Positions 49,601 to 61,655 of a stretch of DNA of 64,000 nt are shown piece after piece. The number at the start of each line of letters is the position of its first letter. Position 1 is the stretch's first letter. Origin of the DNA: Ifrita kowaldi (taxonomy: Eukaryota; Chordata; Aves; Passeriformes; Cinclosomatidae); contig VZRS01008301.1 of the NCBI GenBank assembly GCA_013398055.1, positions 379,016 through 443,015 on the forward strand, read 5' to 3'. The position numbers were made by a program, and so were the translations under genes. The notes below the pieces were generated by a model. It did not search any database. It was not told the DNA's origin and saw only the letters and a list, made by a program, of their open reading frames with translations.

Positions 49601-52563
49601 ATTAAAATCTATGGGTATATGATAAATATAGCCTAAACTACAGCAAATTGTTTACTGCCACAGTTGAGATCTATGAACCTATTTAGGAGAGGGTAATCAC
49701 AACTCAAATATTTGAAACGTTACTCAGGATTACCTCCTTAATCAAACCTTTTAAGTCAAAACATAGTTCACTTGGGGCTACCAGTGATTAGTTGAGTCAG
49801 TGTTTTCATCATGCAGTGCTCCAGGGCCTTCCCCCACAAAATTTTCTCAATTGCTAGTTTATGCTGCTTGTTCCTGTCGTATATATTCTGTGGTCCAGTA
49901 TTTTTGGACATGCTAGGTTGAGGTGTTAATTTTCCTAAGCCAGATTTCTTGATTTGGGCAAGTATTTGTTCACTAATATTTTCTCCTATGCAGAAATATG
50001 ATTGCTTCATAGAGAATCAAAGGATGTTAATAATGTTTCCTGCTCCAGCTCAGCAAAGCAAGTCTTGGTGGTGGTGTTTTATTCTTCTCCGTGCCTTTTG
50101 ATGTCTCATGTAAAAGATTTTCATTGTATATGGAACACAAAATAAGTCACTTTCCCTAAACGCTTTATGGGAAATTATGTTTCTCTTGAATTCTATAATC
50201 AATGTCAGTTAGATTTCTACCCAGGTTCTTGCACAGAAAAATAAATATAATATCTGCCTGTTTTTAAGAACAATTCACATTAAATCCATGCAGTCATTTA
50301 TCCATCAGCCACTGAATCTTATGTTTAGATTTTTATGGTGTTCTAGGACAGAAACAATCTTAGTTTCCAAATGCATAAAGCTTTGAGCCTTTGATCCCAC
50401 AATCACAAGCATTCATGCAGTACTACTGAAAGTGGCAATATAACTTCGGAGTGTAATGCAATTTAATGGACATGTTTTCACACAAGGAAAATCTTGCTGC
50501 TTTCTGTCCTCACCGTCTGAGTGAAACCAGAGTTGGGAGAAACCGATAAATTACATTATTTCTTTGTCTGTAGAAAAGCACCTGAAAAACTCAAAGACGA
50601 TTGAAATTACTTAAAGACTCTACATATGAACTACAGTAAGAGAATTATCAACAAACACACTACAGGCACTAACTTTAGAAAGAAAATATAAAATAAGGGC
50701 ACATTAAAGGAGCAGAAAATGTGACAATGTCGAAATGAATTTTCTGCAAAGAGCAATTAAAAGCTGTACCTGAATGACCCATCAGGAAGAAATTTATCAG
50801 AATTCACATTTACAATACCTTAAATATTCATTTCAGTGTCCATTTCTGACACATTTTTATTTCAGCAATATTTTAACACATGTCAGTTATCTGCCACTAG
50901 TGAATAGCACTGTTGGGGTTGGCTACAAGTGCCCAAACTCTTGTCAGACAGAGTTATCTAATCTTTCTCAGTTCAAATGCTGTAGTCTTTAGCCAGGGAC
51001 TATTCCAAACCCTTGAAGTATCATGGCAGTTTATACCCCAAGGCCTGAAAACTGCTGTGTGTTTGCCAGATGTAAGTGCTGGTGAGCCTGAGGGCTTCCT
51101 AAATGTTATTGCAAGACCTTCAATATGTCTCTCTTAAATGGTCAAATGTAACATGCAATGGGCATATTTAAAATTGATTCAAGAGATCAGAAGTGGTAGG
51201 CATTTTCAAAAGAGAACTTTCATGGGTGTCCCTTCTAGAAAGAGAACTGTCATGAGCAGTAGCTGCTCAGTGATGAAGAGTGGAGTTTAGACAGAAAATT
51301 GCATTTACACTGAGAATTATGCTATCGGGGACCTGGGTATCTTCTGTCTGGTGGAAGCTGCATCCATGCTGCAAAGGGGGACTGAACAGAAAAAAGTCCA
51401 CAGAAAACAGTGTGTGCAGAGACAGTGAAATTAGCAAACATGAAGCTTCTGACTTAGCGTGCTTTCAGAGCATGCTTAGCTTCTTTCAGTCTCTTTGGTA
51501 TCTATTTCCTCAAAATAAGAAAGCACCTACTTTTACTGAAGAGTCTTTATTTTTTCAAGAGCTAAGTAGCCAACCATTTCCTATAAAGCACAAGGGGAGG
51601 AAGCAGTGACTGAAGGAACCACGGCTCCTTGCAAAGTCCAGTAGGACAACTGCAATCACTAGGACTCAGTAACTAGAGCACTTATGGGAGATGTGGCTTT
51701 AAACCTCTATGGAGGAGGAAGAGGTAAAGGAGCCAGAGTTTCCAACACAGCAGATGATCTCTCCAAATACATAAAATAAATGTCATGTTATTTAAAATAC
51801 AGGATACTTTCTCCCTCTTCTCCTTTGTCAGCAGCATTTTACAGGATGATCCAAGCATGTTTTCCAGTGACCTGCTGGATTGGGCTCTCTGAACACTCAG
51901 CACAACAATGTCTCCCCATAGACTCTGTTAGGTTTTAGAAGTCTGTTTAGCACTGTTAACATACATATGTGTGGGCATTCAAATATAACTAAGAGCAGGT
52001 TTATAACCACTTTTGATAATTAATGTAGTGAGACATAAATGCAAAGGCTTAATTATAGATCTACATTCTCCCAGTCATGAAAATTTGAGACACATTCAGA
52101 GAGTGTCCTTTTTAATATTTTCAAATTTTGCAGCCTCTAGGCTGTTGAGATGCGACTTTTTTGTGAGTTTTTTTTTTTTTTCTTGCAGTCATTGAAAGTT
52201 TTTTCCCCCATAAAAGTTGGGAAATAGGATGAGAAAGAGACTCTCTGAATGAAATACTTCATAATTATCTTTGTCATTTTTACCTAGTTCGGGTTTCTAA
52301 TTTGCTACATCAAACTAAATCGTGATGTGTTTCACTACCAGCAGCACATAATGAGAACTGGTTGACATTCGCAAGTCCATTCTGCTGGTGTTCACAGACG
52401 TGAATGACCAATTGTCTGAAGAGCCATTTTTCTCACATAAGTATTAAATAGATAATTATACTACTCTGGAGATAACAGTGAAAGGTGCAATATATCTTCC
52501 TGGAGAGGAAAAAGATCTTTCAACCAAAGCTTTCAAGACAATATCCTGAACAACATCAAACTG

Positions 52564-52602
52564 AATTTAATTATTTAATTATTTAATTTAGGATTTAATT
52601 TT
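52564..52602. repeat. (TTTAA/TTAA)n AT-rich repeat
   Basis: Alternating AATTTAATTATTTAATT units over about 39 bases. Confidence 0.8.
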
Positions 52603-53204
52603 GCTCTCACGGTATAACCGGGAGCTTTGTTAGTATGCTTAATGGAGAAGTAATAACAGGTTAGAGAGAAAATACTCAATAGAGATCAATACTGAAACAG
52701 ATGCTCAGAACAACACACAGAGCTCCCCTGAAGGGTGGCCACAGATCAGAAAACCCAATCACCACCTCCCAGCGACAGCTCCATGCAGCTCTTCAGATTC
52801 TCTCTCTCCATTCTCATTTCCTTGGCTACCAAAAAGGTTGCTAAAAATCTTCTTTAAATATAGGCTACTAAACATAGTCAAAGAAACACAATTGAGAGAT
52901 TTGTCTTTTAAAATCCAACTTGGTAGGGCAGGCTGTCAAAATTAATGACTGAAAACACTGAACCAAGCTTCTTCAAGGATGCTTTTGTATGATTCATTGG
53001 GGTTTAAAAATAAAACCACATGTGATGAAGGCATGCGTGTACTTTGACTCTGTGCCACTGTTTACAAGCAATTCAATTTATTCATTGTGATGAAATCATG
53101 TATAGAGATATTTCTGAAAGAACAGTCAGAATTGAATTGGAAGTATTGGTCTCATTTTCAAGTGCAAAAACTTGGAAAACCTTCTGTCAGTTTGAAGGAA
53201 GCAA

Positions 53205-53330
53205 ATATGCAGGACATAATTGTTGTGATGGAGAAAGTAACTCAGGGTGGTAGCACTGCCCTGGTGGAGTTAAATTATGTGGACTACCGAAAAGTCTTTA
53301 AGAGAATGACCCACCATATCCTGAATGGTA
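53205..53330 (+). pseudogene. Decayed CR1-like LINE reverse transcriptase fragment
   Basis: In one plus-strand frame the peptide YVDYRKVFKRMTHHIL closely follows the pattern of palm motif A in CR1-type reverse transcriptases: Y-hydrophobic-D-aromatic-x-K-x-F, a short spacer, then H-x-I-L. It includes the catalytic Asp (codon 53282-53284). The preceding residues DIIVVMEKVTQGG fit the segment that leads into this motif. The Asp expected after the K-x-F of the motif is Lys here. The frame stops at about 53340, and the later catalytic motif (YADD-like) is not seen, so the enzyme is dead. It is an old insertion, far more diverged than the CR1 tails at 10 kb. Confidence 0.55.
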
Positions 53331-54478
53331 TTTCCATCTGAACTTCGTAAGAAAAAATATATCAATAAATTGCATGAGGAGGGATTTAATTCTGAATAAT
53401 CATTTTATGAAAATACAGGATATTTGGGGAGCCCAGAGAAGGTCACTGGGAACTTATGATGAGCCACCATTTTATTTTTTTTGAAGAGGATGGGCCAAAG
53501 TCTGCAGAAAGAAAATGTCAGTGTAACAAGACAGTGACTCCATATTTTAGCAGATGCACTAATGACAGCATCAGTGCCATTTTTCAACACAGGCATGGAA
53601 GGTATCAGTGCAGAAAGAAAAAAGGAGCTGACCAAAGGCCAGCCAGATGGAAAGTAACAATGTAGATAGTCAAATGGAAACCTGAAGAACAGAGGGCAAA
53701 CAGCACTGATGGATAATAGAGTGATTACAAGAGACAAAAACCAGAGAGATATCGTCAGTCACCTCACTCACCTTGTCCTGGATGAATAAGAATCAAAGAG
53801 CTCCAGGGACAGCAAGAGAAACTCCAGTGGTCTCAAGACAAAAAAATGGCTCCGCCTCCAAATCCTCCACCTGACAAACACTCATGGCTGTAATACTCCC
53901 TGAACGTAACAGTTTTCTCCAGAGCAGCCTCAGGCAGGTGTCCCTCTCATGTCATTATCCTGGTGTGCATGAATATTAATTCAGCAGAATTCAGATGGTC
54001 AGATTGGATAGGCATGTTAGTAAGAGCTTCATTGTCATGCCAGGGAAATCTCTTTGACAGAATTCCAGCTACATGAGTTAAGAGACTTCAATAGCTATTT
54101 TCATGTCATTTCTATTTGTATTTAGATGGGGTTCCTCGTTTCTTGTTATTAAGCAGCTTCATTAAGGCTGTTTTCAAAACCAGGTCCTGGCACTGAAAAA
54201 AGTCTTAATTATTTCTGTAAACTGGTAGCAGGAACTATATCCTGGTTTTTGACATCCTTGTCACTTCCCTTTCTTCCCCTGGATTAGTACTTTTGTTTCT
54301 TCCCTCTCCAGTGGGCTGCTAATATCTCATCTTCAGCTGTTGGCTTCAGGAGTATCCAGGTGGACATTGCTGGCCTTGGACTGTACTCGGCTCCATGTTC
54401 ATGCTTTCTGCTGGCACCAATCCCTAGTGTGCTCCTCAACAATTCTGAACCAGGAATCTAGATTTTAAATTTGTTCAG

Positions 54479-54590
54479 ACTGATGAGCACAGAGGAACAC
54501 ACCGAGGAAAGCAAAATAAATGGCTGGCGTGGGGAGCAGCTTTGTATGAAATTGCCTCTTACACTCATGCCCAGCTACCTCTGGAGTCCG
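54479..54590 (+). other. Exon-like segment (speculative)
   Basis: A 112-base segment lies between an acceptor (ATTTTAAATTTGTTCAG ending at 54478) and a strong donor (CCG|GTATGT, GT at 54591). It is open in two of three frames; in one it reads ...NKWLAWGAALYEIASY... with phase 0 start and phase 1 end. Neither peptide is recognised. It may be an exon of an unidentified gene or lncRNA, or a chance pairing of splice signals. Confidence 0.2.
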
Positions 54591-57379
54591 GTATGTGTGA
54601 GGTACTGCTTCTCTCCTTCACTTGTCCCTTTCTTCTGCTGCCGGACTAAGGCTGTGCAAGGATGAATTCATGAGTACATTTACTTACCCTGTAAATGGAG
54701 TTGCCATGCATTTATGTTATTTTGATTTTTTCTTCCTACTAAGATTTTCCTGAGGTCAGTTCTTAGGGGTAATGCAGTCTCTGTTTTAACTATGTAGAAA
54801 AGCAGACACGCAGACACACTGACACTCCTGATAAACATCTTCTGACCCAACATAAACAGTTTGTTCTGAAATGAGGTTTGTAATGCATGTGTGAAGACAC
54901 TATCTCAATTTTAAAATGAGAAAAATGACAGCAGGAGTCCTTTCACTGCAGAAGATTTTTTCAGGGGAATGGCCTTCAATTAGTCAAGAGAAAAGGTCTA
55001 TGCTGGATTAAACCAAAAGATATTATCTTATCAACATTCGCGTAAAGATAATCAATGACTGTTTTACTAAAGACTGAAATAGTGGAGGGCACAAAGAAAA
55101 TTCACAGAAAGGCATTATGAGAAGTTAGGGAGCAACAGCTGAAATACCTGTAATGAAAAAAATTGTATAAAACCAAAAGTAGATTATATTAGGGAGCTGT
55201 TCATAACATAGCACCTATGGGACCTGAATTTTAATAAGCCGTAACAGAAGGCACCAGAGAGCACCAAGAGAGACAGAAAAAACAAAGTAAAGAGAGTAAG
55301 AGGATGAGAAACCATTAGCATATGCCACCTCATACACACTGCATCTTATTTTGTGCTGCTACAGAAATACTAAGTAACTTTAGCACATCTAGAGCATTTC
55401 TTTTTTATAAGATCCCACTAAAACCCATACAAAGTTTACAGAATGTATTTAGGAATATCTACATGGAGCTAGAAAATGAACATGAAAGATAGCATAGGAA
55501 GAACCATCGCAGAAAGGTTGTTCACTGAGAACATGTCAAATGTGGAGAAAAAGCACCATCAGAACCATGAAAATCTTACAAAAAAGAGTGTTTGGTAACA
55601 CAGCATCTGCAGTGTTAATTTAAGCTGAGCTGGTGAATAATATATTTCCAAAATGTAATGAACACTGCAAATCTAAATTGCAATGGTTAGGTGGATGTTA
55701 ACTGAAATACTTTCTTTTGTACCTCACAGCCAGATGAAAGGATCAATCAAGAAAACGTATTTCTTTTGCAGAAAGTGAATAAGCACAGCCTGCTTACTGG
55801 ACTTTATCAAGGTAACAAAAACAAAAGCATAACAGTTGAGATGAACATGTTTTCCTTCCTTAAAGGAAGATGCGGGATGGATAGAGACAGAAGGGGTCTT
55901 TCCTTTTACCTGAGTTCCCAACAATCTCTATACTGAAGGCCAAAGAGAAACAAAACCAAAACCTGAACACCAGTAAGCAGGTCTAAAGACAGCAAAGGTT
56001 TTGACAAAACAGAAATAGGTTGTTTCATCAGTGCTGATTGAAAATCAGTGCTTCACAGAACCCGGTAAAAGACAGTCATCTCCACCAAGTAAGGTTTATC
56101 AGAAATGCACTGTGACTGAATCATCTCAGTCTTACCTAGATTTTTGTTTTAATAACAGGTATTGAGAAAGAACTAAGTGATCAAAGGTAGAAAAAAAGAC
56201 GTTACAGAAATAGTACATCCTTTCCTGCAGCGATGATCTGATCCTTCACCACTGGTGGGGAGAGAAGAGTAGGATGGTGCTACCAAGACACCACAATTTC
56301 AGAGAAATAAGTGAATCTTAAGGAACACTTCTTTTTCCTTTTTTTTTCACATTCGAAGGATCTCATTACAGTTATCTCATTATGATTATTTTTAACTTTA
56401 ACCTTGTAAAACAGAGACAACCTGCCACAGCACCTTATTTTATATGGAATTAAATGTCTAAAACACAAGTAAAAGCAAACCCAAACCAACAGATATAATG
56501 AACAATAATTGATGTTCTCTGTTTTGGCTTGTACTGACTACATGTGGGGTACAAAGCCTTACAGTACGTGTACATAGTAATAAAAAGTATGACTACAACT
56601 AATGTAGAAACTGGAAAACCAGCTCTGCGCTCTCTGCATTGGGTGGTAGCCACGCAGACACAGCACCAAGGCCTGGTGCAGCTTTGAGTTAAGTATTTAC
56701 ACAGATTTGGAGAGCTTGCAGCTTGCATTGCACTTCATGCCCCAGCAGCAGCACCAGCACAGCTGGAAGCACCTGAGCCAGCAAGCTCACAGCTGGGACA
56801 TTTTTACACAAATTGCCAACAGACTTCTGGCATTCTGTAGCACTGACATTCCCATACAGCTTCAGGATTTGTATTCATTTTGCATGGTTTTGCTTGAATG
56901 TGAAAAATAAGAGATCTTGTGGCCCATCTCAAGGCAAGATAACTAGAACATTTAAAACGCAAACATTTTTTAAGAAGAAATATGACATAAAGGAGTTAAA
57001 CAGTGGTTGTATTAGACTGGAAAAAAAAGACAAAACCCCTAAGGGAGAAAAAACTGTAAATAATTTACGTCTTGGTGTTCCTGTTCTGTCTTCCTTCTGT
57101 GTTTAATTTCTTAAAGTACCATACCCCAGACATCAATCACCTAACACAGGAATCTGGAATTGTGTGCACATGTAAACCATAGACGTGGCACAAGACTTTC
57201 AACTGAATGTTCCAAAGGAGTGATAGTAGCTACTGCTTTTACTTTGATTAAACAAAATACACATTTCTAGCTGTCTTGGGGTGACTCCATCATGTATATC
57301 CCCTATCACGGCTTTATGCCAAACAAGTAATTTTGTGCCTTTTCTGTGCCTTTAAACTGAGCCTGAGATGGAAGGAAAA

Positions 57380-57380
57380 N
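57380..57380. other. Single ambiguous base (N)
   Basis: One N after an A-rich run (GGAAAA), likely a base-calling or assembly ambiguity. It falls in no gene. Confidence 0.98.
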
Positions 57381-60300
57381 AACCCCTAGGCAAAAGAGAG
57401 TAACATTGGTATTCAGTTCATTTTGCAGTTCTAGTGGAAATATATGTTTCTTGAAACATACTTCCATAGGAATTGTTTGACAGGTACTACCCCTAACTTT
57501 ACTAGGCAGAAAGACAAAATGATTATCTTTCATGTTGTCTACCAAAGAAAACAAAAAAATTGCTGGACTGGAATCAAACTGAAAATGTACTGTATTTTGA
57601 TGTTTTAACCCCATAAACTTCTTCATACTTGATTGTCATTGTATTTAAGTATCTGCCCTTCTATTTTTGTTCAGACTCTAAAATGTTTCAAGTGAAAGAC
57701 ACCTTAGGTTAAAAACCCCAAAGTTTCCATATACAGAGGCAGAATTAATAACGTCCAGGAGAAATGACTGCCTAATTCTTACCTAATATAATCCTGGTTA
57801 TCAGCCAACCAGGGCCATTTTTCACCAGTTGTTCCTGAGACATTACCTTCACAAAAATATGCTATTACTAAGTGGATGGCACATTTTATATAATATGTTA
57901 CAAACAAATATATCTTGTCAGTGTAAAACACCTCCAAGCACACTTCCTTCCCATAGCTGATTGCGAAGGAAAGCGAACTCTTAAAAAGAATTAAAGAATT
58001 AAAGTATTCTGGAGGGAACAGGAGGTGAAGACAAGCAGGGAGTAAGTAGAGGTTAAAATATGGAAAGGTAGCAATTTAAACTGATTACAGTCTCAAAGTC
58101 CCAACCTGCTTCCTTAGTAGCTGCATGAGACCTGTTAGCTATTTTTAACCCACCTCCTAGGGTGAGAAATTAAACAGGGATATTCAATAGTTCAAGCTTA
58201 TTTTATATATGAGCAAAAGTAAGTTGAAACTGGATGATAGCTTAGGAACTGGCACTGAGAACTGAGTTTTTGGCAGCAATGCGAAAAATATGAATCATTC
58301 GCAGAACATAAAAGAAAAAGAAGAGGGAAGGTCACAAATACAATGGTGACACGCAAAATTTCAGATGGTCAAGAGAAGATTTCAACTGTTTGGCAGTGTT
58401 CTTTCATGGCATTTTATTTCACACTGGGAAGATTATTTGCATGCCCTTTCACTCAAATTTTTTAGAGAAAGAAGATGCTATAATAGACGTATGTAAAAAT
58501 AATTAATCCATTCACCAGCAGTAACAAGACAATCCAGGATACATATTATTCTGTTAATAAAGAAAACTTCAGATAGCTAAAAATATTGCACTTAGCAAGT
58601 CATGGCTCTGAAGTCAGTGCTGTGAGAAGGACATGGCTTACTCTTGCCTATCATGGAACACAAGAAGGGCTGCGACAGTCTGCCAGGGTGAGTCAGAAAG
58701 AAAACACATCATGTATGAAAGGTAAGGGACTATAAACATATCAGTACCTCTGGGTTTCACCTACACTGTTCAGCTGCTGAGTCCACCAACCAAGAAACAG
58801 CACATCTTAGTTTTACAGAGTTCCAGTGAACCTTGTCAGCGTAGGAAGAGTATTTACAGGCTTCCGTGAGTAACAGAACTGCAAAGCAACCGCAGAGAAG
58901 GCCACATTTCCTTGCTGGGTTTCACAGAGCATGAAAAAACTCAGAACTCTCTGCTAATTTGTGATATATCAAATCTATTTAACAGAACTAGAGGTTTTTG
59001 GTTTGATTTTGGTTTTAGTGGGTTTTTAAGATTTGTGAACGACTGCTCATGCAGAAGCCAGGAGGTTGCTGTGGGACAGATATGTGTCTTGTTAACACTC
59101 GACCTAGCACTCCTAGTCAGTATTTCAGTAAGACCAGGGACCTCTCTGTAAACTTCCATTTCTCCCTTTAGATCTATTGGCTTGGCTAGCAGTTTGATTT
59201 TTCAGTGCAACATGTTGCAGTAATCACACTTGGCAATCACAAATGTGGATTAGCATGGCCAAGCGTAGGAAGACAGGGTGCAGTTTCCTGCCCAGCCTCA
59301 GGCAGAAGGGACATTTCGCACAGCTGGCATTGTGCATGTTTGCAAAAGCAACATAAACATGCAAAAGGCCCCTCAGGCTTCACATTTTGACACATCCCAA
59401 AGTTCAGTCTAGTTGAAGTGCTACCTTTTGCCAAATGAAACTGAACCTTACTGTGGAAAGATAAACACCACCACATATTAAGAAACCCAGAACATTCAGT
59501 CTAGCAGCAAACTAGAAGTTGTGTCAAAAGCTAGATCAATATCTATTGCTACAGCTGTATTTCCTAGAAGAGGGGAAAAAAGTACGATGAGAAATGCTGA
59601 ACTGCCTGCAGATTTCCTTTTTGATAATCGTTCCCTCTACTCTCTCATCTCTAAGTAATTTCAGCCTTATCAAATTAGAAAGCACCACTGGTAAAAGATC
59701 TTCTGTACAGTGGATGTAGTTTTTCACAGCTGGTACAGTGATCCTGGATTTACTAGCAATATTTTACTGAGGGAAAAAGAAATAACTGCAGTTCTAGTAA
59801 GACTGAGGGAGAATTACTCTCTTCCTTGGTAAGATAACTGCTGTTCGAGCCTGCCATTCTTGCTTTCTGCCTGTGACCCATAATCAAACTCTTATATTCA
59901 AAACTAAATTTTAAAAGTTTCGTCTGAAATTTGACTGGTGTATAGCTAACCTTTCCATTATGTAGGAGCACAAGTTTTATCTATAGTTATTTCTCTACAG
60001 AGCCAAGCATGAGGAATGCACGAGTAGCCAGTCAATACTGGATGCTTTAAAGAAAGACATAAAAACTAAAGCTGATCAATGATTTTTCATCAAGACATAT
60101 TCTAGGAGAAAAATGGGATTTTTGGTAAGGTATCTTCTAGGTGTCAACTGAAAAATGCAGCAACACTTTCACTAACAACAGTAAATAGAAAGTGGTGGGG
60201 AGCAACAACAAACTCTGGAGATACTTTTTCAGAGAACTGATGAAAAGGGAGAGGAAAAACTTTTGAAATTGTCCCAGGACAAATATGGGAGTATTTTTGG

Positions 60301-61397
60301 ACCAGTCCTTGACAAAACCCATCATGCAATTAAGCAGGATTCCTGGTGCAAAGTGTTTGTCAGTAAGAGGACCTAGGTGCTGTATTTGTAGTAAAATTTA
60401 TGAAACCCTACACTTAACCCTCTTTTTGAGCCCAGTTGTTTGTGTATGTTAACGTGCCATAAAGAACAGAAGCTTTTTATGCACTGGGAACTAATGCCAA
60501 AGAGTGTGTGATTTCACTAACCCACATTCTGAAATGGAAAGCACTTAGTGAATTACTCAGCTCTTTAGAAAGATCGGCTTCGGGTTTTACCAGCTGAGAC
60601 ATGTCACATGTGACAGTCTCTGAGTCCTTATCCAGTCTAAATCCTTATAAATGACACTGCAAGGAACATATACATTGTTTTCCATTAATCTCTTTTCTAA
60701 GGGTTTGGGGTTTTTTTCAGGAAATTTTAATATTTTCTTCTGCTTGTTGCTCCATAGACATGCCACCAGGCAATGCTGATCAAGGATATGCACTACCAGA
60801 GTACCTTCTTAAATCAGGGTCACTTTATCTGTGATATTCTGCACAATCAGATAGCTCTGAGAAGATAATCTACCCAATTATCACCCTTTAACACCTTCTC
60901 AATTGTATTTTTGCCTGCCAGATTCTGTTCTACATCATAGCATTGGTGATATTCCATGCAAGAAGCGTAAGTGGGCAGATGGGACAACTCTCACCAGCAG
61001 TGATGTTGTCAGCCAGATGTGTAACCAACACCACCAAAAATGTGCTATTAAAGTTTTCAATAGTTGGTATCCTTCAATATTTCTACGCTGTTGTAGCAGG
61101 CCTTTACGGAGAAGCTCTCCAAAGAAAAACTTCTGAGGTCTGCAGCGGGTTTAGGAACAGACTAAATCAACCCTAAGCAATAAATACTCTCTAATTCTGC
61201 ATTTATTTCACGTATGAGAACCAAGGATAATCATAACTTATGTGAAAAGGGATGTCACTTTTTTTCTTTGATATCTTTTGTTCGTTTTTGAAGGCATGTG
61301 CAGTTTCATGTGCAAGATTCAGTCTGGACACAACCAGGAGGTCCCACCTCCTCCTTTTTTCTGCATGATAAAGAGAACAGAGATGTAATAAACAGAC

Positions 61398-61655
61398 TCA
61401 CAGAATAATTGAGGTTGGAAGAAACCTCAGGAGGCCCGGCTTCCTCCACAAATGAAAGCTACCATTGAATTTGCATCAGTCTGTCAGGGTTTTGAAAACC
61501 TCACAGACTCCACAGCCTCTCTGCACAACCTGTTCTAGTGTCTGGCAATCCCCACAAAAGAAAACAAAACAAAAACCAACCTCATATCAAATCAGATAGT
61601 CCCATTTCATTTAAAAAGCACTGCCTCCAGTTCTCAGAGCATGGACCTCAGTTAA
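61398..61655 (-). mobile_element. Old CR1 LINE 3' end
   Basis: From the left the plus strand shows CACAGAATAATTGAGGTTGGAAG, the reverse of a CR1 3' terminus. Decayed internal CR1 sequence follows (GACTCCACAGCCTCTCTGCACAACCTGTTC and a CTCATAT...CAGATAG block). An A/C-rich insertion near 61560-61577 interrupts it. Divergence is high and no frame is open. The 5' end is lost near 61655, next to an A14 run. Confidence 0.75.

Larger units (their letters stand above)
45045..61397. other. Mostly single-copy stretch with no confirmed gene
   Basis: No recognised host protein over 16 kb. The longest plus-strand frame is 133 codons at 48703-49104 and shows no domain I know. Listed separately are a tandem duplication (46463-46641), an ATTTA repeat (52564-52602), a decayed LINE fragment (53205-53330) and one exon-like segment (54479-54590). 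A single N lies at 57380. Confidence 0.5.
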
